DNA of 64,000 bases from Leptotrichia hofstadii (GCF_007990525.1 NZ_AP019823.1:992001-1056000); one strand, 5' to 3'; positions 54,853-63,707 are shown, numbered from the stretch's first letter. Numbers and translations: made by a program. The notes: generated by a model from the letters alone, not told the origin.

Positions 54853-55359
54853 ATGATAATGATGCAGTATAAAGTAAAACTTTCGAAAGATTTTGATATG
54901 AATAATATTAGAAAAAGAGTGCAAGAAAATGGATTTAAAACAGATGGATTTGAAGATTTATTTTTTAAAGCCTATTTAATCTCTGAGGAAAATAAAGAAT
55001 ATTCGCCATTATACTTTTGGAAAGATAACAAAGGAATGAATAAATTCATATTCGATGGTTTCTATGATAATATTTTAAATTCTTTTGGCTGGCAGACTAT
55101 AAATATTGGAATACCATTGTTGCAAGAGTTTAATGAAAACTTTTCTAAAGCAAGATATTTATTAGAAATAGAGAACAAAACAAAACCAATGGAAAAAATG
55201 AAAAGAATGGAATTTTCTATATCAAATGATAAAATTGTTGGAAGAGCATTAGTATATAACCCTGAAACTTGGAAACATACAGAGTATTATTTTTTTGAAA
55301 ATGCTCCTAAAGAAGTAGAAAATTCAAAAGTGTACGAAGTTTTGCATATTTCTCAATAA
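54853..55359 (+). CDS. DUF4865-family protein
   Basis: The protein has 168 residues. QYKVKLSKDFDMNNIRKRV, then GFEDLFFKAYLIS, then YSPLYFWKDNKGMNKFIFDG match the DUF4865 family, which is often next to LysR regulators or stress genes. Function unknown. A truncated copy of the leuA tail lies directly after it, so this gene is bracketed by leuA and a leuA fragment. Confidence 0.8.
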   Translation: MIMMQYKVKLSKDFDMNNIRKRVQENGFKTDGFEDLFFKAYLISEENKEYSPLYFWKDNKGMNKFIFDGFYDNILNSFGWQTINIGIPLLQEFNENFSKARYLLEIENKTKPMEKMKRMEFSISNDKIVGRALVYNPETWKHTEYYFFENAPKEVENSKVYEVLHISQ

Positions 55360-55410
55360 ATTAAGATAAGAGTAATAGATTTTACAGTAATCAAAATTGA
55401 TTTAGGAGAG

Positions 55411-55516
55411 ATGAAAATGGAAATAGATTTATTGGTAAAGGACAAAGTACGGATGCTGTGGAAGCAAGTATAAAGGCTTATATTAATGGAATAATAGGCT
55501 TTATAATAAATAATTC
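55411..55516 (+). pseudogene. Duplicated 3' fragment of leuA
   Basis: About 100 bases repeat the end of leuA (54721-54826). Shared blocks include GGACAAAGTACGGATG, GAAGCAAGTATAAAGGCTTA and TATTAA(C/T)GG. Point changes and a small shift near the end show that the copy has drifted. It has no start of its own. Confidence 0.85.
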
Positions 55517-55538
55517 TGAATGATTGAGGGGAAAATTT

Positions 55539-55937
55539 ATGCCTAAATTGATTATAAATGATAAATCAAATATTAGACAAAATATTTCAATGAATTTTTT
55601 TCTAGATGATGAAATTATAACGTTTAAAGGAACAAAAAAAGAAATTGAATATGTAGATTATGGAGAACATACAATTAAAGCGAGTACACTTTTTGTTAAA
55701 AGTTCGGAACAAAAAATAAACATTGAAAAAGAAGTTATGGAAATTGAAATAAGATTTAATTGGAAAAATTGGTTATTTGCTTTGATATTTTGGCTTTCAA
55801 TTACAATTTTATTATTTAAAACTTTAAATGGAGAAATAGAAACAAGTAAATTCCTTTTAAGCGCTTTGACACTTGGTGTATTGGGTAATTTGTGTCTTAT
55901 TATAGGAAAGCCTTTAGTTTTGAAGGTAAAAGAATAG
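55539..55937 (+). CDS. Small membrane protein of unknown function
   Basis: The protein has 132 residues. The first 78 form a soluble, probably beta-rich part (FFLDDEIITFKGTKKEIEYV), and two membrane segments follow (about 82-101 and 107-127). The start is the ATG after GAGGGG; the longest frame begins five codons earlier. No family is recognised. Confidence 0.65.
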   Translation: MPKLIINDKSNIRQNISMNFFLDDEIITFKGTKKEIEYVDYGEHTIKASTLFVKSSEQKINIEKEVMEIEIRFNWKNWLFALIFWLSITILLFKTLNGEIETSKFLLSALTLGVLGNLCLIIGKPLVLKVKE

Positions 55938-56003
55938 ATAAAATACTAATGTTAGTTTAGGTAGAGATGGAGGGAATTTTCTGATTTTTTAAATACAAAA
56001 AGT

Positions 56004-56076
56004 GTGAACACCGTTCGCATAATTTAGAAAACTTTTATTGTTTTATGATTTTGGGAAATGGCGAACACTGTTCGCC
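56004..56076. promoter_or_regulatory. Two palindromic sites upstream of the quinone reductase gene
   Basis: GGCGAACA-C-TGTTCGCC at 56060-56076 is a perfect 8-1-8 palindrome. GTGAACA-C-CGTTCGC at 56004-56018 is a close copy, centres 57 bases apart. They are GC-rich islands in AT-rich DNA and look like operator sites for a dimeric repressor. Confidence 0.6.
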
Positions 56077-56213
56077 AAATTAATTTCAAAGATTATAGGT
56101 TAAAAATTTTTTTAATATGGAAATTGCTAATTTTTGTATTAAATTTAAATGTATCCAAAAGGTTTTAATAAAGTATTTTGAAAAATTATTTGTAGAAGAG
56201 AGGAAGTTCAAAA

Positions 56214-56780
56214 ATGAAAACAATAGTTTTTGCACACCCATGGAATGGAAGTTTTAACAAGGCAATTTTAGATAAAGTAGTGGAAAAACTTGATGAAACA
56301 AAAGAAAAATATACAATTATAGATTTGAATAAGGATGGATTTAATCCTGTAATGACAGATGAAGAATTGTCTTTGTATTCACAAGGGAAAAATATTGATC
56401 CTTTAGTGGAAAAATATCAGGAAATTTTGAAAAATACTGATGAATTGATACTTGTATCTCCAATTTGGTGGATGTCAATGCCTGCAATACTGAAAGGATT
56501 TTTTGATAAAGTTATGATTAAAGGCTTTGCGTACGAAAATACACAGAATGGAATAAAAGGTCTTTTGACTAATGTAAAAATAGCAAAAATGATTACAACT
56601 GCTACAGCACCAAAATTTTTGTTAAATATAACAGGTTTTGGGATTACGATGAAAAAGGCTAATCTTGGTGGAATTGGGATAAAGAAAACGAAGTGGATTC
56701 ATTATAGTTTGAGAGCAAAAGGTAAAGATGAGGATAGAAAGAAATTTCTTGAGAAAGTTAAGGAATTTGTGAGTAATTAG
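56214..56780 (+). CDS. NAD(P)H:quinone oxidoreductase-like flavodoxin-fold protein
   Basis: The protein has 188 residues. FAHPWNGSFNKAI at the start, SPIWWMSMPAILKGFFDKV in the middle and the Gly-rich region after it are typical of the KefF/MdaB/NQO-type FMN or FAD quinone reductases. It should reduce quinones by two electrons, protecting against redox cycling. Two palindromes upstream suggest control by a quinone- or redox-sensing repressor encoded elsewhere. Confidence 0.88.
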   Translation: MKTIVFAHPWNGSFNKAILDKVVEKLDETKEKYTIIDLNKDGFNPVMTDEELSLYSQGKNIDPLVEKYQEILKNTDELILVSPIWWMSMPAILKGFFDKVMIKGFAYENTQNGIKGLLTNVKIAKMITTATAPKFLLNITGFGITMKKANLGGIGIKKTKWIHYSLRAKGKDEDRKKFLEKVKEFVSN

Positions 56781-56792
56781 GAAGAAAAATAG

Positions 56793-56836
56793 AAAATACT
56801 CGTATTTAAAGTAAATGAAAAATACGGAGTTTTATT
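56793..56836 (+). terminator. Probable rho-independent terminator
   Basis: ACTC-GTATTT pairs with AAATAC(G)GAGT with one bulge, followed by TTTATTTT. Confidence 0.65.
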
Positions 56837-56873
56837 TTAAATAGTTAAATAAAAAATTAGATGGAGAATAAAA

Positions 56874-57332
56874 ATGAAAAAAGGATTTTTTTGGTTATTC
56901 TACTTGTTGTTTTTAATATTTTTTGACATTGTTTTGGCGGTTATAAGGTTTAATAATAGCATTTATGAATTTTTTATAAATCTGAATATAAAAAATGAGT
57001 GGATTTTAGAAAGATTATTTTTACTAATGGAGATTGTTTTCATTATAATTTGTTTAACTTTCTCTTATTTAATTTCAAAAATAAAAGTCAGTAAAAAAAG
57101 TTTGTTAATTCCACCATTAGTTATAGTGACGATAAAAGTAATAATATTTTTTTGCATATTTGGATTTTTTATGTCGATTCCTAAAACAGAGGATGCAGGA
57201 GCAGGAGGATTCGTTTTATATCTTATATTCTTCGGATTTGGAGCTTATATGGGAATGCTAAATTTATACTTTTATTTAGGATTACTGTTCAACTTATTTA
57301 GAAGGAGAAAGAATGAAAAAAATAATTCTTAG
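56874..57332 (+). CDS. Four-helix membrane protein, paralogue of the next gene
   Basis: The protein has 152 residues and four membrane segments (about 5-24, 43-66, 75-101 and 112-140), with a basic end RRRKNEKNNS. It shares length, topology and a conserved tail pattern with the following protein (for example LISKIKVSKKSLL versus AKARIGKKALI), so they are probably a tandem duplication. Its final codons include the ribosome-binding site of the next gene. No function is known. Confidence 0.72.
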   Translation: MKKGFFWLFYLLFLIFFDIVLAVIRFNNSIYEFFINLNIKNEWILERLFLLMEIVFIIICLTFSYLISKIKVSKKSLLIPPLVIVTIKVIIFFCIFGFFMSIPKTEDAGAGGFVLYLIFFGFGAYMGMLNLYFYLGLLFNLFRRRKNEKNNS

Positions 57333-57759
57333 AAGTTCATACTTTGTTCATTTACTTTGTTTTAATGTTTTGGCATCAATTTTATTGCCAGAATTACTAG
57401 AATCGGTTTTAAGCAGTTTTAAAATTGATGAAACCGCATATTTTGGAATAAGTTATCTTTTATTGGCTTTGCTTAATATATTTTTATCATATTTTTATGC
57501 AAAAGCGAGAATAGGGAAAAAGGCCTTGATAATTTTGACAATAGTTGGAGTAGTAATAAAAATATTGATATTTTTTGTATGGGTACAGATTATATTTTCA
57601 GACCCATCGCTTGGAGATGATAAAGCAGGAATATTCATCATATTTATTATTTATGGCTATTTTGCTTATGTAGGTTCATTGGATGTAATATTTCTTATAG
57701 GGTTAGGGGTAAATTTATTAATAAGGAGAAAAAATGAAAGGAAAAAGTTGGATTCTTAA
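57313..57759 (+). CDS. Four-helix membrane protein, paralogue of the previous gene
   Basis: The protein has 148 residues with the same four-helix plan and tail (IRRKNERKKLDS). It overlaps the previous gene by 20 bases and the following metallophosphoesterase gene by 26. At both joins AAGGAGAAA codes for part of RRK/NE and serves as the next ribosome-binding site. Translation of the three genes is therefore coupled. Confidence 0.72.
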   Translation: MKKIILRSSYFVHLLCFNVLASILLPELLESVLSSFKIDETAYFGISYLLLALLNIFLSYFYAKARIGKKALIILTIVGVVIKILIFFVWVQIIFSDPSLGDDKAGIFIIFIIYGYFAYVGSLDVIFLIGLGVNLLIRRKNERKKLDS

Positions 57760-58576
57760 TGTTTTGTATATTTTTTTAACAATAATTATTGTGTTTTTGA
57801 TTGATTCACATTATGAATATAAACAAATAAAAATTAAAATGATTGAGATAAAGTCTAAGGATGTGCCAAAGGAGTTTGATGGCAAGAGAGTGCTGTTTGT
57901 GGCTGATTTTCAGTATGATACGATGGCACGGTATAATAGAAAACAGCAGAAAAAGGCGATTGAGCTGATTAATGCACAGAAGAAGGATATGATACTTCTG
58001 GGGGGAGATTATGCGACTTGGGAGAAAAATATTCCTAAGTTTTATGAGGATGCGAAGGATATAAGGATTCCAGAACTTGGAGTGTATGCGATTTATGGGA
58101 ATCATGAGTATCCAGGAGCAGAAGAAACGGCTGAAAATATGAAAAAACTTGGATTTAATCTGCTCGTAAATGAAAATAGGAAAATAACAATAAATAATGA
58201 AAATATATATATTGCTGGAGTAACAGACTTGTGGCATGGAAAGCCTGATGCGAAAAAGACTCTTGAAGGATTGAAAAAAGAGGACTTTGTATTATTTTTG
58301 ACTCACAATCCAGAATATTTTGAGGAAATGACAGAGAATGAGAAGGAAAAAGCGGATATGACACTTGCTGGACATACACATGCAGGACAGGTTACTTTCT
58401 TTGGAAAAATTATTATGTCGGCTATAAAGGATAAGAAGAAATATGGCTATGGAATGAAGGAATATAATAACCATAAAATATACATTACCTCGGGATTAGG
58501 AGGGGCTTTCCTTGAGATGTTTATTAGATTTTTTGCACAGCCTGAGATTGTGATTTTTGAGTTGAAGAGAATTTAG
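57734..58576 (+). CDS. Membrane-anchored metallophosphoesterase (YkuE/YaeI-like), copy 1
   Basis: The protein has 280 residues. One membrane helix (about 7-23) is followed by a calcineurin-like phosphoesterase domain. Metal-site motifs are GGDYATW, GNHEY, THNPEYF and AGHTHAGQ. The first motif, normally Asp-x-His, is Asp58-Phe-Gln60. The closest relatives act on lipid or UDP-linked substrates outside the membrane, but the target here is unknown. A paralogue with the same change lies 2 kb on. Confidence 0.88.
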   Translation: MKGKSWILNVLYIFLTIIIVFLIDSHYEYKQIKIKMIEIKSKDVPKEFDGKRVLFVADFQYDTMARYNRKQQKKAIELINAQKKDMILLGGDYATWEKNIPKFYEDAKDIRIPELGVYAIYGNHEYPGAEETAENMKKLGFNLLVNENRKITINNENIYIAGVTDLWHGKPDAKKTLEGLKKEDFVLFLTHNPEYFEEMTENEKEKADMTLAGHTHAGQVTFFGKIIMSAIKDKKKYGYGMKEYNNHKIYITSGLGGAFLEMFIRFFAQPEIVIFELKRI

Positions 58577-58595
58577 ATTTAGAAAGAGAGAAGAA

Positions 58596-59930
58596 ATGGG
58601 AATATTTGATTTTTTTAAAAAGAATAAGGAAGAAGAAATTCCTTTAAGGATAGCTAAAGATTTTTATTTTCATTCAGTTGTTGGAAAAAATGGGGATGGA
58701 ATTGCACGAAAAATTGTTGAGTATTTTGGAGATAAAGTGGAAGAAGCGGTTGATATGCATAAAAATTTCGTGGATGAAGATGTTCTATCATATTTTGAAG
58801 GGGAAGACACTGAAAAAGAGTTCCCAATACAAGACTGGACACGAATTTTTAGAATAAAATTAAAAGATGGTACCGAAATCAACGGGGAAATTGATGATAG
58901 TGAAATGGCTGCAAAATATGGCGCTGGGCTTGCAGAACATTTTTCAGATGTGAATATAAAAGATGAAAATTTGAAGCAGATGTTATTGACTCAAATTGCA
59001 TTTTTCAATTGCAAAACAAAATTAATGGCAACTTTTGATTTTTACAAAAGTGGAAAAAAGAAAAACGAAAAGGTAAAATTATTGGATTTTATTTTGGGAG
59101 CAGGAAAAAGTTTTGATGGTTATCCGTTATTTAGTACAGAAACTCTATATTCGCCTGATAAAAAAGTATTTGTTTCAAAAAAGATAGGAACAGAATTTAA
59201 AGAGTTTACGCCGTTTATTCCTAAAGAATTAATTGACAATTTTGAAATGACAGATGAAGATAATGCTAGAATGGCTAGAAGTATTGAAAAAATAGAGGCT
59301 GATGGATTGCCATATCTTGAGAATATGCATACAAGTATTTCGGAGGCGAGAGCTGTTATTCCTGATAAAGAATTGATTATAAAAAGAGCAGCTGCAATAC
59401 AGATGACAGGAATTGCATCAGAACTTTATAATGAAATGCAGGAAAATGCCAAAGAAAAAATCAAAGAGTTTTTGGAAATCTTTGAAAAGCAATACGGGAT
59501 TAAAGAAGTTTTGACTAATGAAGAAAAAAATTATCTTGAAAAATACGCAGATGATGTAAGAATAAATTCAGAATATAATTGGCGTTATGAATGTCCACCA
59601 GTACTGCTATGGGCTTTATCATTACAAGAATTAACAGATTTGAGTACAATTTGCAATGTTAAGGGAACAATAGAATATTTTATGGAAAATGATTTAGAAA
59701 CGTTGATGAATAAAGCAGAATTACGTTCAAAAGATGAAATAATGGATATGCTTGATTATTTGTACAGACTTAACTGGAGTGCAGTGGAACTGAGAATACG
59801 TCCTGAAAATCATAATAACAAGAAATTCCCTTATGATGAAAGTATTATTCATTTCAGAAGATTGGCACTAGAATGGCTTGTACAGCCTGAAAAAAGTATT
59901 GAGGATGTTGAAGCGGAGATGCACACTTAG
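58596..59930 (+). CDS. DUF4272-domain protein
   Basis: The protein has 444 residues without signal peptide. The N-terminal 200 are unassigned, with FYFHSVVGKNGDGIARKIVEY-like text. The C-terminal half, from about residue 265, matches DUF4272: IKRAAAIQMTGIASEL, WRYECPPVLLWALSLQEL and LNWSAVELRI. DUF4272 proteins often appear near immunity or accessory genes; the function is not known. It follows the phosphoesterase by 19 bases. Confidence 0.8.
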   Translation: MGIFDFFKKNKEEEIPLRIAKDFYFHSVVGKNGDGIARKIVEYFGDKVEEAVDMHKNFVDEDVLSYFEGEDTEKEFPIQDWTRIFRIKLKDGTEINGEIDDSEMAAKYGAGLAEHFSDVNIKDENLKQMLLTQIAFFNCKTKLMATFDFYKSGKKKNEKVKLLDFILGAGKSFDGYPLFSTETLYSPDKKVFVSKKIGTEFKEFTPFIPKELIDNFEMTDEDNARMARSIEKIEADGLPYLENMHTSISEARAVIPDKELIIKRAAAIQMTGIASELYNEMQENAKEKIKEFLEIFEKQYGIKEVLTNEEKNYLEKYADDVRINSEYNWRYECPPVLLWALSLQELTDLSTICNVKGTIEYFMENDLETLMNKAELRSKDEIMDMLDYLYRLNWSAVELRIRPENHNNKKFPYDESIIHFRRLALEWLVQPEKSIEDVEAEMHT

Positions 59931-59950
59931 AAATTTTATTACAATCTTTA

Positions 59951-59978
59951 TTGAAACACAGAATATGAATGTTATTAT
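59951..59978 (+). promoter_or_regulatory. Candidate promoter of the RidA gene
   Basis: TTGAAA at 59951-59956, 16-bp spacer, TATTAT at 59973-59978. Confidence 0.4.
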
Positions 59979-60022
59979 TGAAAAAATAAGAGAAATATGA
60001 GAATTTGAAAGGAATTAAATTA

Positions 60023-60403
60023 ATGAGAAAAAATATAAGCGGAAATTCTCCATGGGAGGACACTGTAGGATATTCGAGAGCAGTAAGGATAGGAAATATT
60101 TTTGAAATAGCAGGAACAACAGCTGTCAAGGATGGAAAGCCTTATGCAGCAGGAAATGCCTATGAACAGACAAAATATATTCTTGAAAATATAAAAAAGG
60201 TTCTTGAAAAGGAAGGATTGGGGTTAAAAAATGTTATTAGAACAAGAATGTTTGTTACAGATATTTCAAAATGGGAAGAATATGGAAAAGCACATGGAGA
60301 ATTTTTTAGCGACATTAAACCAGTTGCAACAATGGTAGAGGTGTCTTCATTAATTGATAAGGAATTGATGATAGAAATAGAAGTAAGTGCAGTTGTTGAT
60401 TAA
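60023..60403 (+). CDS. RidA/YjgF-family protein
   Basis: The protein has 126 residues. IAGTTAVKDGKPYAAGNAYEQ, NVIRTRMFVTDISKWEEYG and MIEIEVSAVVD are the family blocks. The Arg (NVIRTRMF) and Glu (IEIEVSAV) used in imine deamination by RidA are present. It may hydrolyse reactive enamines made by PLP enzymes such as IlvA, but its neighbourhood gives no support. The ATG after AAAGGA is chosen over the TTG six codons earlier. Confidence 0.88.
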   Translation: MRKNISGNSPWEDTVGYSRAVRIGNIFEIAGTTAVKDGKPYAAGNAYEQTKYILENIKKVLEKEGLGLKNVIRTRMFVTDISKWEEYGKAHGEFFSDIKPVATMVEVSSLIDKELMIEIEVSAVVD

Positions 60404-60471
60404 GAAATAAATAGAAAAGTTATAAATCTCAAAATTAGAGAGAAAATAAAACAATTGAAAAGGAAAATTTT

Positions 60472-61317
60472 ATGATAACTAAAAAAACAGTATTTTCAGT
60501 TTTAGGAATTTTAGCAATATTTTTTATAATCTGCTTAATTTATGCACATTATGAATATACACAGCTCAAGGTGAGAACAATAGAAATTGCTTCAAAAGAT
60601 ATTCCAAAAGAATTTGATGGGAAGAAAATTGTGTTTGCGGCGGATTTTCAGCTGGATACTTATGCGAGATTTAATCAGAAGCAGCTTGACAGGATTATTG
60701 ATTTGATAAACAAGCAGGAAAAGGATATTATAATTCTGGGTGGTGACTATACTAACTGGACTGGTAAAATTCCACGATTTTACAAAGGAATGGAAAAGTT
60801 GGAAAAGCCTAAATATGGAATTTATGCAGTTTTGGGAAATCATGATTATAATTCTGTGGAAAAAAATATGGCTGGACTGAAAAGCCTTGGGTACAAAGTG
60901 CTGGTAAATGAAAATGACAAAATAACAGTAAATAACCAGAGTATCTACATTTCAGCAGTTGACGATTTACTAAAAGGGAAACCTGATGCAAAGAAGGCGC
61001 TTAATGGTATAAAAAAAGATGATTTTAATATCTTCATAACACATAATCCTGATTATTTTGAAGAAATAACAAACGAACAGAAGGAAAGGTCAGATATGAC
61101 TTTGGCAGGGCATACTCATGGTGGACAGATAACATTGTTCGGATTGATATTATGGGCGGAAATTAAGCATCCGTGGAAATATGGGTATGGCTTGAAGGAA
61201 TATGACGGACATAAAATTTATACTACTTCAGGTGTTGGTGGCGGAGCTTTTGAAATGTTTATAAGATTTTTTGCACAGCCTGAAATTGTGGTGCTAAAAT
61301 TAAAAAAAATAAATTAA
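60472..61317 (+). CDS. Membrane-anchored metallophosphoesterase, copy 2
   Basis: The protein has 281 residues and matches copy 1 (57734) along its length, including the N-terminal membrane helix, SKD(V/I)PKEFDGK, GGDYTNW, GNHDY, THNPDYFEE, AGHTHGGQ and the end FIRFFAQPEIV. It also has Asp58-Phe-Gln60 in place of Asp-x-His. The two genes are about 1.9 kb apart in direct orientation, an old duplication spanning DUF4272 and RidA. Confidence 0.88.
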   Translation: MITKKTVFSVLGILAIFFIICLIYAHYEYTQLKVRTIEIASKDIPKEFDGKKIVFAADFQLDTYARFNQKQLDRIIDLINKQEKDIIILGGDYTNWTGKIPRFYKGMEKLEKPKYGIYAVLGNHDYNSVEKNMAGLKSLGYKVLVNENDKITVNNQSIYISAVDDLLKGKPDAKKALNGIKKDDFNIFITHNPDYFEEITNEQKERSDMTLAGHTHGGQITLFGLILWAEIKHPWKYGYGLKEYDGHKIYTTSGVGGGAFEMFIRFFAQPEIVVLKLKKIN

Positions 61318-61347
61318 GAAAGTTTATACACAAGGAGGAAATTTTTA

Positions 61348-62256
61348 ATGGATATTATGCTGGAGGATTTAAATAAAGAGTATAATCTTAGGTATGTAAA
61401 GGAGAAATTGGGCGGAGTTGGTAGCGTTGAAGCGCTTGAAGGCTTTATGGACGGATTTTATGTAAGTATTCAGGAATTTAGTAAAAAGTACAGAATAAAG
61501 ATAAATGTTGATAAGGAAATCGATCAGGAAAGACTGACAAAACTATTTAATAGGTTAAAAACAGATATCTATGATTTTAAAGAGGCAAAATTTGAAAAAA
61601 GTTACATTGAGTTAACAGTAAAAAATTCTGAAAGAGATATAAAACAAGCAATTGAAACAGCAATAAATTTTTTGACAAAGGAAGAAAGCAAGAGCAAGTG
61701 TGCTTTTTGTGGAAAGAATGAAAGTAAAATATCATATACAACATTATTAAAATCTGATTATAGTGAAGGATTCCATTTGTGTGAAAACTGTGTTAAGGAG
61801 ATCGAAAATGAATGGAAAAAAGAAAAAGAGGAAAAACAGAAAGTGCAAATGAATTTTGTTAAAGGATTTTTAGGATCCCTGATAGGAGCCTTGATTATGG
61901 GAGTATCGTGGATAATAGTCGGAATGTTTGGGAAATTGGCGATTTTTACAATAATTCTAATTTCAGCTGGTGCTGTGGGAGGATTTACAGTACTAGGTAA
62001 AAAAATTAATTCACTTGGAATAGCTGCAATATGTGTTTCAACTGTAATAGGTATCTGGTTTTCACATTTGATGCTTTTTTCAATAAAATCTAAAATGGGA
62101 ATATTTGAAGTTCTTTCAGACAGAATTTTAGTTAACAGATTATTAATAACGGGAGATATGATAACAGCTGTTGTACTTGGTATTGGGATGTCAATATTTG
62201 GTGCAAGGATGTCTTCAAAGGAACTTGAAGGAGTATACGAAATAAAAAGATTTTAG
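61348..62256 (+). CDS. Membrane protein with a zinc-ribbon-like four-cysteine motif
   Basis: The protein has 302 residues. The first 110 form a soluble domain. Cys118, Cys121 (CAFCGKN) and Cys145, Cys148 (CENCVKE) form a zinc knuckle like those of ClpX-type or DUF proteins with CxxC pairs. Four membrane segments follow (about 172-195, 197-215, 223-246 and 270-288). No whole-length family is recognised. The GGAGG site is strong. Confidence 0.75.
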   Translation: MDIMLEDLNKEYNLRYVKEKLGGVGSVEALEGFMDGFYVSIQEFSKKYRIKINVDKEIDQERLTKLFNRLKTDIYDFKEAKFEKSYIELTVKNSERDIKQAIETAINFLTKEESKSKCAFCGKNESKISYTTLLKSDYSEGFHLCENCVKEIENEWKKEKEEKQKVQMNFVKGFLGSLIGALIMGVSWIIVGMFGKLAIFTIILISAGAVGGFTVLGKKINSLGIAAICVSTVIGIWFSHLMLFSIKSKMGIFEVLSDRILVNRLLITGDMITAVVLGIGMSIFGARMSSKELEGVYEIKRF

Positions 62257-62757
62257 ATGGGATTTGAAAAGATGGAAGAAACGCTGAGAGTACGGGAAGA
62301 TAAAATGGCATTAAAATATTTTCGCATTGTAAAAGAAGGAAATGTGGATGTTTATTTTAGAAAAGGGAAAAGGTACACAGGAATGGTTGAAATGACAACC
62401 AAAGATGATGTTGTTACTGGAACAGAAAAAATAGTTGACGGATATAAGGAAGGCGAGTGGAAGTTTTTTTATCCAAATGGAAAATATTTGGGTTTAAATG
62501 TATTTTTTGAAGGCGAAAAAAATGGTAAAATTGAGAAGTATTATGAAAATGGACAACTGGAATTTGAAGGGCAGTATAAAAACGACAGGAAAATTGGGGA
62601 ATGGAAGTGGTTTGATGAAAGCGGAAATATTATTGATACCCAAACTTATGATGGAACTCAGATTGAAAAATCAGACAGTGTAGTTGTGAAAAAGAGTGGA
62701 AGTGGATTTTTGAACATATTGGAAATAATTTTGAGAATTATAAGGGTATTTAGATAA
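62257..62757 (+). CDS. MORN-repeat protein of the YwqK type
   Basis: The protein has up to 166 residues. MORN-type repeats read YKEGEWKFFYPNGKYLGL, GEKNGKIEKYYENGQLE and NDRKIGEWKWFDESGNI. The end is hydrophobic (FLNILEIILRIIRVF). YwqK-like MORN proteins are annotated as antitoxins or immunity proteins in some loci. The ATG follows the previous stop directly; starts at 62272 or later are also possible. Confidence 0.75.
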   Translation: MGFEKMEETLRVREDKMALKYFRIVKEGNVDVYFRKGKRYTGMVEMTTKDDVVTGTEKIVDGYKEGEWKFFYPNGKYLGLNVFFEGEKNGKIEKYYENGQLEFEGQYKNDRKIGEWKWFDESGNIIDTQTYDGTQIEKSDSVVVKKSGSGFLNILEIILRIIRVFR

Positions 62758-62795
62758 AAAATAAATATAAAAAATAATGAAAGTAAAGAGAAAAT

Positions 62796-63707
62796 ATGAA
62801 AAATTTTGGATTGACAAGGGAAAGCCATTATAAAAGTAAGATTAATTGGGCTAGGAAATTAATTGATGTGGATTTGAGTCTGGAGGATTATGACAATGAT
62901 GAAGGTATAAATTCAAGTTATTTATTATTAGATATTTTAGTAAAAAATAGTGAAAAATTGGCAGAAGAATTTAAAGAAAAAATAATTGAAGAAGTTAAAA
63001 TTGATGATTTTGAAAAATTGGATATAAAAGTTTTAATTTTGTATAGTACGAAGTTTAAATTTTTTTATGAAAATGGAAATAATTTAATTTCTTTGTCAGG
63101 AAGAGTTAAGGAACTTTTTTCACTGGAAGAAGATAAGGAAGATGAATATTTAGAGCAGATTGAAGAAAGTGTCAAAATTGAAATTTTGGAAAAAAATAAA
63201 GATTTTATTGAAGATAAGATATTGGGATTACTTATAAAAGATGAAGATGACTTGGGATATGCAGGAAATATTGAATTGCCGGATGGGAAAAAGGTAAATT
63301 TGTGTCTGAACTATGATGAAGAAGAAAATACAATGGAAGATTTGGAAAAAACTATTCAAAATGGCAGAAAAGTATTGGAAAATATAAAAGATTTGTATAA
63401 AAAAATATATGATGGATACGTTGAATATACGCTAGAAATGGCACAGGACTGGTGGAAAGATAACGGTTTTGATGACGATGTGCTAAGTTATTTGGACAGA
63501 TTTTTGGATAAAGAAAGTGCCGAAAAAATGAAAAATGGGGAATTAACGGAAAAGGCGTATAGAAAAATGATATATTTAACAGATATTTCCGTTGATTTTG
63601 AAGAAACTTTATCTGTGATAGCTTATGACGGAGAATGGATTTTTGGAGGACATTATATTTATTTGGAAGGGAATATTGAAGGAGAATTTAATTACGGAGA
63701 TATTTAG
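62796..63707 (+). CDS. DUF2262-like protein
   Basis: The protein has 303 residues with no signal peptide and an acidic composition. The C-terminal part (DEDDLGYAGNIELPDGKKVNL, then TLEMAQDWWKDNG, then AYDGEWIFGGHYIYLEGN) looks like DUF2262, whose hallmark is the Phe/Gly-Gly-His ending. The N-terminal 150 residues are unassigned. The family is common in accessory and immunity clusters; function unknown. Confidence 0.68.
   Translation: MKNFGLTRESHYKSKINWARKLIDVDLSLEDYDNDEGINSSYLLLDILVKNSEKLAEEFKEKIIEEVKIDDFEKLDIKVLILYSTKFKFFYENGNNLISLSGRVKELFSLEEDKEDEYLEQIEESVKIEILEKNKDFIEDKILGLLIKDEDDLGYAGNIELPDGKKVNLCLNYDEEENTMEDLEKTIQNGRKVLENIKDLYKKIYDGYVEYTLEMAQDWWKDNGFDDDVLSYLDRFLDKESAEKMKNGELTEKAYRKMIYLTDISVDFEETLSVIAYDGEWIFGGHYIYLEGNIEGEFNYGDI

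Noticed and set aside
56060-56076. LexA (SOS) box reading of the palindrome
   Set aside because: The spacer between CGAAC and GTTCG is 3, not the 4 of the Gram-positive LexA consensus, and the downstream gene is a quinone reductase, not a DNA-repair gene.
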